Positions 55,984 to 64,000 of a stretch of DNA of 64,000 nucleotides are shown one piece after another. The number at the start of each line of letters is the position of its first letter. Position 1 is the first letter of the stretch. The notes under the pieces were generated by a model, which did no database searches, had not been told where the DNA came from, and saw nothing but the letters and a program-made list of their open reading frames with translations. The stretch is from Actinocatenispora rupis (GTDB lineage Bacteria > Actinomycetota > Actinomycetes > Mycobacteriales > Micromonosporaceae), in NCBI RefSeq assembly GCF_016861975.1, contig NZ_BOMB01000001.1, forward strand, positions 434,001 to 498,000. Reading direction: 5' to 3'. Both the position numbers and the translations under genes were made by a program.

Positions 55984-56658
55984 TCAGTGGGATCGGCCGT
56001 GCAGGACCAGGGCGCGGCCCAGGCAGAGCAGCGACGCGGCCGAGGCGAGCGTGCGCACCACGTTCCACGCCAGCCACGGGGTCTGGAACCGCGCGACCGC
56101 GGCCTCCGCATGCCCGGTACCGGCGGCGGCGAGCTGCTCGTTCAGCGGGATGTCGCCGACGATCGTCGCGCCGAACCCGACCACGTACAGACCGAGCGCG
56201 ACCAGGACGAAGAGGGCGGCGCCACGGTTGCCCCGGCGCCACTGCTGCGCCGCCGCGACCGCCATGACCACCAGCGCGCCGAAGAACGCCGCGAAGAACA
56301 CCGGGTTCTCGATCGACTCGTTGATCCGGTCCATCGCCTCCGCGTACGTCCCGGCCGGAGTACGCGCCAGGCCGGGGATGACCGCCACCTGGAACGCGAA
56401 GTACACCCCGGCGACGAGTCCGACGCTCACCAGCGACAGCAGCAGCATCGTCACCCCCGACGTCGCGTACCGCCGCCCCGGCCCGGCGTTCCCCGGCGTA
56501 CCGGCGGGCGGAAACGGTGCGGCGCCGGCGTTCCACCGCGGCGGACCCGGCTCGCCGGAACCCTGCGGCGCGGCGGAACCGTGCCGCGCGGCCGATTCGT
56601 GCGGTGCGGCGGGAGCATGCGGCGTGGCGGAACGGTGCGGTGTGGCGGATGTCGTCAT
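55984..56658 (-). CDS. DUF1772 (anthrone oxygenase-like) membrane protein
   Basis: 224 residues. The first 60 are low complexity with short repeats of the SATPH/SAAPQ kind. Four helices of DUF1772 follow: VTMLLLSLVSVGLVAGVYFAFQVAVIPGL, ENPVFFAAFFGALVVMAVAAAQ, ALFVLVALGLYVVGFGATIVGDIPLNEQL, WLAWNVVRTLASAASLLCLGRAL. The NEQL and TxPW motifs match the family. Often regulated by a neighbouring AraC or TetR protein; here an AraC gene is divergent 82 bases away. Confidence 0.88.
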   Translation of the reverse strand: MTTSATPHRSATPHAPAAPHESAARHGSAAPQGSGEPGPPRWNAGAAPFPPAGTPGNAGPGRRYATSGVTMLLLSLVSVGLVAGVYFAFQVAVIPGLARTPAGTYAEAMDRINESIENPVFFAAFFGALVVMAVAAAQQWRRGNRGAALFVLVALGLYVVGFGATIVGDIPLNEQLAAAGTGHAEAAVARFQTPWLAWNVVRTLASAASLLCLGRALVLHGRSH

Positions 56659-56740
56659 GTCCTGATTCCACCGTGCGACGCGTCGCGCGGCCATGGTCAC
56701 GACGCTCGGCGGGCATGCGCGGGCGTCTAGAGTTGCGCGG

Positions 56741-57712
56741 GTGGATCCGCTCGATGCGCTGCTCACCGGGCCGCGGGCGCACGGCGCCTTCCTGCTGCGC
56801 AGTTCGCTGGCGCCGCCGTGGGCGATCCGGGTGCGGGACGAGGCGCCGCTGACGCTCGTCGCCGTCGCCGCCGGGCAGGCCTGGATCCTGCCCGCCAGCG
56901 GCGATCCGGTACGGCTGGGCGACGGCGACGTCGCCGTGCTGCGCGGGCCCGACGAGTACACGGTGGCGGACGAACCGGACACCGCGCCGCGCGCGATCAT
57001 CCACCCCGGTCAGCGCTGCACCGCGCCGGACGGCACCACGCCGTACCCGATGACCGGTGCGCGCAGCTGGGGCAACACCCCGGACGGCGGTTGCGTGCTC
57101 GTCACCGGGACGTACCAGGTGCTCAGCGAGGTGTGCGCGCCGCTGTTGGCCGCGCTCCCGCCGCTGGTGCGGGTGCCCGGCGCGACCTCGCCGCTGGTGC
57201 CGTTGCTGGCCGCCGAGGTGGTCCGCGACGCGCCCGGTCAGGAGGCCGTACTGGACCGGCTGCTGGACCTGCTGCTGGTGGGCACGCTGCGGGAGTACCT
57301 GTCGCGGCCGGAGCACGAGCCGCCGCCGTGGTTCCGGGCGCAGGCCGATCCCGTGGTGGGGCCGGTACTGCGGCTGCTGCACGACGACCCGGCGCAGCCG
57401 TGGACCGTGGCCGGGCTCGCCGCCGAGGTGCACGTGTCGCGGGCTGCGCTGGCCCGGCGGTTCACCGACCTGATCGGCCAGCCGCCGATGAGCTACCTGA
57501 CGGAGTGGCGGCTCGGGCTGGCCGCCGACCTGCTCCGCGAGCCGGACGCCACGGTCGCCGAGGTCGCCGCCCGCGTCGGCTACTCGACGGCGTTCGCGCT
57601 GTCCGCCGCGTTCAAGCGGGTGCGCGGGATCAGCCCGCGGGAGTACCGGGAGCGCGCCGCGGCGGACCGCCCGCCGCTGGCGAGTACCGGCTGGCGCCGA
57701 CTCCCCGCCTGA
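56741..57712 (+). CDS. AraC-family regulator with cupin sensor
   Basis: 323 residues. Cupin_6-type N-terminal domain (DPLDALLTGPRAHGAFLLRSSLAPPWAI onward), then WTVAGLAAEVHVSRAALARRFTDLIGQPPMSYLTEWRLGLAADLL and TVAEVAARVGYSTAFALSAAFKRVRGISPREYRER, the double HTH. GTG at 56741 is proposed without a clear ribosome site (possibly leaderless); an in-frame ATG at 56693 is an alternative. It probably controls the divergent DUF1772 gene. Confidence 0.9.
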   Translation: MDPLDALLTGPRAHGAFLLRSSLAPPWAIRVRDEAPLTLVAVAAGQAWILPASGDPVRLGDGDVAVLRGPDEYTVADEPDTAPRAIIHPGQRCTAPDGTTPYPMTGARSWGNTPDGGCVLVTGTYQVLSEVCAPLLAALPPLVRVPGATSPLVPLLAAEVVRDAPGQEAVLDRLLDLLLVGTLREYLSRPEHEPPPWFRAQADPVVGPVLRLLHDDPAQPWTVAGLAAEVHVSRAALARRFTDLIGQPPMSYLTEWRLGLAADLLREPDATVAEVAARVGYSTAFALSAAFKRVRGISPREYRERAAADRPPLASTGWRRLPA

Positions 57713-57731
57713 CGGTTTCCGTTGCGGCACA

Positions 57732-57767
57732 ACGGATCCCCGGTACCGTGCGGCACCGGGGATCCGT
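57732..57767. terminator. Bidirectional terminator, AraC / lon
   Basis: Perfect 13-bp stem ACGGATCCCCGGT (57732-57744) with ACCGGGGATCCGT (57755-57767), 10-base loop, between convergent genes. Confidence 0.85.
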
Positions 57768-57775
57768 GGTGCGGG

Positions 57776-60112
<2,337 letters not shown>

Positions 60113-60149
60113 GAGTGGGGCTCCATTCCTCGTACTCGCCCCGCTCAAC

Positions 60150-60170
60150 CTTGAGCCGACCCGACTCATT
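60150..60170. promoter_or_regulatory. HAIR-like HspR operator before lon
   Basis: CTTGAGC-N7-ACTCATT matches the HspR inverted repeat CTTGAGT-N7-ACTCAAG at 11 of 14 positions with exact N7 spacing. A compact CTCAA-CC-TTGAG overlaps it (60144-60155). Confidence 0.7.
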
Positions 60171-60226
60171 CCCCGGATGGTTTCACCGTCAGCGAACAAC
60201 CGCGAACGGGGACATAACGCCGGCGC

Positions 60227-61072
60227 TCACCCGGCCAGTCCGACGAGCAGCTCCGCCAGCTCACCCGGCCGTACGAGCGGGCCGACGTGGCTGGCGTCCA
60301 GCGACCGCACCGCGAACGGGCGCCCCGGTACGGCCCGGTCCGCCTCGGCGATGAACCGGTCCTGCAGCTCGACCGGCAGCGAACGGTCCGCGGTGAACCG
60401 CACGTACGTCCGGGCGACGGTGCCCCACGTTGCCGGGTCGGCCCGGTCCGCCATCCCGCCGCCGTCCAGGTTCTCGTCGGGCTCCAATGTGTTCAGGAAC
60501 GCCAGCATCTCCGCCTCGGTACCGTCCGCCAGCAGCGCCTCGTGCAGCGCGGCCAGTACCGCGGGATCGCCGGTGCGGTAGTTGAACCGGAGCGCGCCCA
60601 GCTCGGCCGGGTTGCCGACCGCGGCGCCGATCGTCCGGTCCAGCACGCTGCCCGCGTTCTCCGCCGACGCGTGGTACTCGGCGGGCGTGGTGTCCACGCA
60701 GCACCAGGCCGACGCGTACACGAGGTGGTGGAGCAGGTCGGGGACGCGGTTCGCGACGCCGGTGGCGGTGAGGCCACCGCGGCTGTGCGCGACCAGTACG
60801 ACCGGCCCGTGCGCCGCGGCCCGGCGTACCACGTCGACGGTGGCCTCGACCGTGTCGGCGAGCGTCACGCCGGCCTGCGCCGACGGCGCCGTCGCCCAGG
60901 CCGCGAGATCCTGCGGCGCCTGGTACGCGGCGGAGTAGCCGGCGGCGTAGCCGTGACCGGGCAGGTCGACGGCGAGCGCGCGGTGCCCGTGGAGGGCCAC
61001 CTCGCGGACGAGCGGGCCGAACATGAACGAGTTGCTGAACGAACCGGGCACGAACACGTACGTGGTGATCAT
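60227..61072 (-). CDS. Alpha/beta hydrolase (esterase-like)
   Basis: 281 residues. TYVFVPGSFSNSFMFGPLVREVALHGHRALAVDLPGHG, nucleophile elbow VVLVAHSRGGLTA, and RSLDASHVGPLVRPGELAELL with the catalytic His. Hydroxynitrile-lyase or salicylate-esterase-like arrangement, substrate unknown. ATG at 61072 without a clear ribosome site. About 70 bases downstream of trxA in the same direction. Confidence 0.88.
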   Translation of the reverse strand: MITTYVFVPGSFSNSFMFGPLVREVALHGHRALAVDLPGHGYAAGYSAAYQAPQDLAAWATAPSAQAGVTLADTVEATVDVVRRAAAHGPVVLVAHSRGGLTATGVANRVPDLLHHLVYASAWCCVDTTPAEYHASAENAGSVLDRTIGAAVGNPAELGALRFNYRTGDPAVLAALHEALLADGTEAEMLAFLNTLEPDENLDGGGMADRADPATWGTVARTYVRFTADRSLPVELQDRFIAEADRAVPGRPFAVRSLDASHVGPLVRPGELAELLVGLAG

Positions 61073-61143
61073 GGCCGGAGTATGCGGGCCGGCGCGCACC
61101 GGACGGAAATCGGTGCGCGCCGGTGGTGACGCGGAACTCCTGC

Positions 61144-61524
61144 TCAGGCCTCCTGCGCGCCGCTGCCGGCCTGGCTGGCGACGGAGGCGCGGACCTCGTC
61201 CATGTCCAGCTTGCGTACCTGGTCGATCAGGTCGGTCAGGGTCGACTCGGGCAGCGCGCCCGGCTGCGAGAACACCACGATGTTGTCGCGGACGATCATC
61301 AGCGTCGGGATCGACCGGATGTCGAACGCCGCGGCCAGCTCCTGCTGCGCCTCGGTGTCCACCTTGCCGAACACCAGGTCGCCGTTGTCCTCGGACGCCT
61401 TCTCGTACACCGGGGCGAACATCTTGCACGGTCCGCACCAGCTCGCCCAGAAATCGACCAGCACGGTGCCGTTGTTCGCCAGCGTGTCGGTGAAGTTGTC
61501 CTTGGTCAGTTCGACGGTCGCCAC
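61144..61524 (-). CDS. trxA: Thioredoxin
   Basis: 126 residues. Standard fold with active site WASWCGPCK (Cys30, Cys33), the cis-proline in IRSIPTLMI, and a short C-terminal extension (MDEVRASVASQAGSGAQEA). Reduces protein disulfides in the cytosol. GTG start at 61524 after GAGGAGGGG. A CsoR/CstR-type palindrome 21 bases upstream is the clue that this copy is stress-induced rather than housekeeping. Confidence 0.96.
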   Translation of the reverse strand: MATVELTKDNFTDTLANNGTVLVDFWASWCGPCKMFAPVYEKASEDNGDLVFGKVDTEAQQELAAAFDIRSIPTLMIVRDNIVVFSQPGALPESTLTDLIDQVRKLDMDEVRASVASQAGSGAQEA

Positions 61525-61545
61525 TGTCGTCCCCTCCTCGTGGTT

Positions 61546-61561
61546 ATACCCCTCGGGGGTA
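61546..61561. promoter_or_regulatory. CsoR/CstR-type operator before trxA
   Basis: ATACCCCTCGGGGGTA is identical over 16 bases to the site before the DUF4396 gene (16526-16541). It lies 21 bases upstream of the GTG. Confidence 0.75.
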
Positions 61562-61582
61562 GTAACAGCGATGCACCCCCTG

Positions 61583-62617
61583 TCATTCCCAGGGTTCCAC
61601 GAGGATCTTCAGGTGCCGAGCCGGGTCCGCGACCAGCGCGTCCAGCCCCCGCGGTACGACGTCGGCCAGGCCGATCCGGTCGGACACCAGCGGCGTCGGG
61701 TCGACCGCGCCCGAGCACAGCAGCTCGACCGCCCGCGGGAAGTCCGTGTCGCGCAGGTGCGACAGCGACGCCACGAGCCGCTTCTCACCCAACAGCAGAT
61801 CCATCATCGGTACGGCCACGTCCGCGTCGAACACGCTCAGCAGTACGGTCGTGCCGGCGCGGGCGGTGAGCCGGACCGCCGTGGACGCCACCGCCGGCAC
61901 CCCGGCCGCCTCGAACACCACGTCCATGCCGGCGCCGACCGCGTCCGCCGCGCCGTCCGGCGCCACCGCCTCGGCGCCGAAGCGCGCCGCCAGCTCGCGG
62001 CGGTGCGGGTGCGGCTCGACCACCACCACCCGCGACGCGCCGGCCAGTACGGCGACGCGCGCGGTGAGCAGCCCGACCGTACCGCCGCCGAGGACGGCGA
62101 CCGTCGCGCCCGGGGCCACCTCGCCGCGCGACACCGCGCGTACCGCCACCGACAGCGGCTCCGCGAACGCCGCCACCGTCGCCGGGATCCCCGCGTACGC
62201 CACGCAGCAGGACGCCGGGGCCAGCGCGTACTCGGCGAGCCCGCCGTCGCCCTGCTGGCCGAGCTGCCCGGACACCGCGCACATGTTGTACCGCCCGGCG
62301 CGGCACCGGTCGCAGTTGCCGCAGGACATCGTGCCGTCGACCGCGACGGTGTCCCCGGGGGCGAACCCGGCGCCCGCCCCGGCCTCCTCGACCACCCCGA
62401 CGAACTCGTGCCCCAGCGTCAGCGGCGCGCACCGCCCGGTCAGCGGGTGCGGCGTCAGCGGCGTCATCACCGGCCCCGCCGTGTACTCCTCGACGTCGGT
62501 GCCGCACAGCCCGCACGCCAGCACCTTCAGCCGCAGCCAACCCGCCGGCGGCGCACCCGGATCGGGTACGTCCACGACGCGCACGTCGCCCCGGGCGTAC
62601 CAGCGGGCGGCCCTCAC
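61583..62617 (-). CDS. Zinc-dependent medium-chain alcohol dehydrogenase
   Basis: 344 residues. Catalytic zinc ligands in ACGLCGTDVEEY and LTLGHEFVG, structural zinc in CGNCDRCRAGRYNMC, Rossmann loop VAVLGGGTVGLLTARVAVLAGA. Resembles the sorbitol/2,3-butanediol dehydrogenase branch. The GTG at 62617 overlaps the upstream gene by four bases. Likely oxidises a polyol or sugar alcohol together with the coupled 2-hydroxyacid dehydrogenase. Confidence 0.93.
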   Translation of the reverse strand: MRAARWYARGDVRVVDVPDPGAPPAGWLRLKVLACGLCGTDVEEYTAGPVMTPLTPHPLTGRCAPLTLGHEFVGVVEEAGAGAGFAPGDTVAVDGTMSCGNCDRCRAGRYNMCAVSGQLGQQGDGGLAEYALAPASCCVAYAGIPATVAAFAEPLSVAVRAVSRGEVAPGATVAVLGGGTVGLLTARVAVLAGASRVVVVEPHPHRRELAARFGAEAVAPDGAADAVGAGMDVVFEAAGVPAVASTAVRLTARAGTTVLLSVFDADVAVPMMDLLLGEKRLVASLSHLRDTDFPRAVELLCSGAVDPTPLVSDRIGLADVVPRGLDALVADPARHLKILVEPWE

Positions 62618-63528
62618 GGGAGCCGTACCACGTTGCGCAGGTCCTGCCCGGTGGCGAACCGGTGCAGCTGGTCGGCGACGAGCTTGCGGGCCCGCGGGTA
62701 GAACGCGGCCGAACCGCCGGCCACGTGCGGGGTGATGAGCACGCCCGGATGTGTCCACAGTGGATGGTCGGCGGGCAGCGGCTCCGGGTCGGTCACGTCC
62801 AGCGCGGCGCGCAGCCGGCCCGTCGCGGTCTCCGCGGCGAGCGCGTCGGTGTCCAGCGTCCCGCCGCGGCCGACGTTCACCACCAGCGCGCCGTCCGGCA
62901 GCGCCGCCATCAGCCGCGCGTCGAACAACCCGGCCGTACTCGCCGACTGCGGCAGGACCAGTACGACGATGTCGGCGTCCGGGAGCAGGTCCGGCAGCTC
63001 GGCCACGCCGTGCACCCGCTCCTCCGGCCGGGCACTGCTCGCCACCCGTACGACGGTCGCCTCGCAGGCCAGCAGCCGCCGCTCCAGCGCCTTGCCGATC
63101 GACCCGTACCCGACGACCACCACCCGGCTGTCCGCCAGCGACCGCGTGTAGTGCGCGTCCCAGCGGCGCTCCCGCTGGTCGTCCACCCACGTCGGCAGGT
63201 CCCGCTGCGCGGCGAGGACCAGCCCCAGCGCGTGCTCCGCCGTACTGGCGTCGTGCAGCCCGCGCCCGTTGCACAGCTCCACCCCGGGACGCAGCGCCGG
63301 CAGGACCGTCTCGTACCCGGCGGTCAGGACCTGGACCACCTTCAGCCGCGGCATCCGCGCGAGCGCGGCGACCCCGGCGGGCCGCCCGTACGGCGCGACG
63401 TAGAACGTCACGTCGGAGACGTCGGCGGGCGGATCGCCCGTGCCGTCCCAGACGTCCACGCGCAGGGTGGCCGGCCAGCCGCCCATCGTCTCCCGCAGAT
63501 CCCACGGCACCAGTGCGTACTCACCCAT
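62614..63528 (-). CDS. D-2-hydroxyacid dehydrogenase
   Basis: 304 residues. The NAD loop is VVVVGYGSIGKALERRLL. Catalytic Arg in VVNVGRGGTLDTDAL, Glu in ALDVTDPEPLP, His in VLITPHVAGG. Reduces 2-ketoacids or the reverse. ATG at 63528. Coupled to the alcohol dehydrogenase by overlapping stop/start (GTGA). Confidence 0.93.
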   Translation of the reverse strand: MGEYALVPWDLRETMGGWPATLRVDVWDGTGDPPADVSDVTFYVAPYGRPAGVAALARMPRLKVVQVLTAGYETVLPALRPGVELCNGRGLHDASTAEHALGLVLAAQRDLPTWVDDQRERRWDAHYTRSLADSRVVVVGYGSIGKALERRLLACEATVVRVASSARPEERVHGVAELPDLLPDADIVVLVLPQSASTAGLFDARLMAALPDGALVVNVGRGGTLDTDALAAETATGRLRAALDVTDPEPLPADHPLWTHPGVLITPHVAGGSAAFYPRARKLVADQLHRFATGQDLRNVVRLP

Positions 63529-63568
63529 GGCCGCCGATCCTACGGTCCGCCCCGGCGGCCCGGCCCCG

Positions 63569-64000
63569 TCAGGTCGCCAGCAGCTGCTCGATGTGCGCCG
63601 GCTCGGCGGGCCGCCCGTACAACCAGCCCTGGCCGTGCTCGGCGCCCAGCTCGCGCAGCCGGTGCGCCTGCCGCCGGGTCTCCACCCCGCTCGCGGTCAC
63701 GGTCAGGTCGAGGGTGTGCGCCAGCGACATCAGCGCCCGGACGATCGCCAGGTCCGCCCGGTCCGGGTGGGCCGGGGCGTCGAAACTCCCCGTGAACGAG
63801 CGGGCCAGCTTGATCCCGTGCACCGGCGCGTGCCGCAGGTGCGCGAGGTTCGAGTAGCCGGTGCCGAAGTCGTCGATGACGATCCGTACCCCGTCCTCGC
63901 ACAGCGTGCGCAGCGCCGCGGTCGGCTCGGCGCCCATCAGCGCCCGCTCCGTCAGCTCCAGCTGCAACAGCCCGGCCGGCAGCCCGGATCCGGCCAGCGC
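63569..64000 (-). CDS. EAL-domain protein, C-terminal part (runs off the window)
   Basis: About 143 residues. QLELTERALMG, IVIDDFGTGYSNLAHLRH, GIKLARSFTGSFDAP, VTASGVETRRQAHRLRELGAEHGQGWLYGRP match the second half of an EAL cyclic-di-GMP phosphodiesterase. The DDFGTGYS loop and the Gln are intact, but the KxD position is KLA and the general-base Glu of EGVET is Ser. It is therefore likely catalytically weak or a c-di-GMP receptor; the N-terminal half with the EAL signature lies outside. Confidence 0.9.
   Translation of the reverse strand, partial: ALAGSGLPAGLLQLELTERALMGAEPTAALRTLCEDGVRIVIDDFGTGYSNLAHLRHAPVHGIKLARSFTGSFDAPAHPDRADLAIVRALMSLAHTLDLTVTASGVETRRQAHRLRELGAEHGQGWLYGRPAEPAHIEQLLAT

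Overview
The window is high-GC actinobacterial chromosome (roughly 70-75% GC by eye). Starts are often GTG, many gene pairs overlap by 1-11 bases, and there are Tat-dependent and lipoprotein signals, an XRE/DUF397 pair, and a sigma70-like and HspR-like regulatory vocabulary. The gene families and a very strong excess of the tetramer GTAC point to a soil actinomycete, probably Micromonosporaceae; I cannot name the species. I see no rRNA or tRNA genes, no CRISPR array, no insertion sequence and no phage genes. Most of it is ordinary chromosome. Accessory character is concentrated in the gene-free stretch 24531-25889.

Layout, 0-16 kb: the 5' part of glyA behind a ZTP (pfl) riboswitch; a large SF2 helicase with an unexpected hydrophobic segment; a divergent PatB/MalY-type aminotransferase; a TM2-domain protein; a heterodimeric ABC exporter; a Tat-exported 5'-nucleotidase; and a sugar ABC importer (binding lipoprotein, two permeases) followed by a ROK regulator. 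16-24.5 kb: a His-rich DUF4396 membrane protein behind a CsoR/CstR-type palindrome; TetR plus alpha/beta hydrolase; a LysE exporter; an operon XRE regulator-DUF397-MFS-isochorismatase; two overlapping DinB-like genes.

24.5-33 kb: a 1.36-kb gene-free block holding two tandem-repeat arrays and an AT-rich palindrome; a reductase/TetR divergent pair with two near-identical operators; a CitA/CitB-type two-component system divergent from a nitrate/sulfonate-type ABC importer, with a structured leader between them. 33-44 kb: LytR-CpsA-Psr protein, nucleotidyltransferase, a half-size MFS protein with a Pro/Gly-rich repeat tail, a GHL10-type hydrolase, a class A penicillin-binding protein, GNAT, MFS and GlxA-type regulators, and an NmrA-like reductase.

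44-64 kb: a large GH2 beta-galactosidase, a Bcr/CflA exporter, a relic of a GH1 beta-glucosidase, an EEP-family hydrolase, a ROK regulator divergent from a second sugar ABC importer plus a Gfo/Idh/MocA oxidoreductase, DoxX-like and DUF1772 membrane proteins, AraC, lon with a HAIR-like site, an esterase-like hydrolase, thioredoxin under the same palindrome as the DUF4396 gene, a zinc alcohol dehydrogenase/2-hydroxyacid dehydrogenase pair, and the end of a degenerate-looking EAL protein. The two sugar importers, beta-galactosidase and GH1 relic suggest a plant-polysaccharide scavenger. The most unusual signals are the 96-bp hairpin array at 25.4-25.9 kb, the paired CsoR/CstR operators, the GH1 relic, the structured ABC leader, and the recurrent duplication of gene tails.
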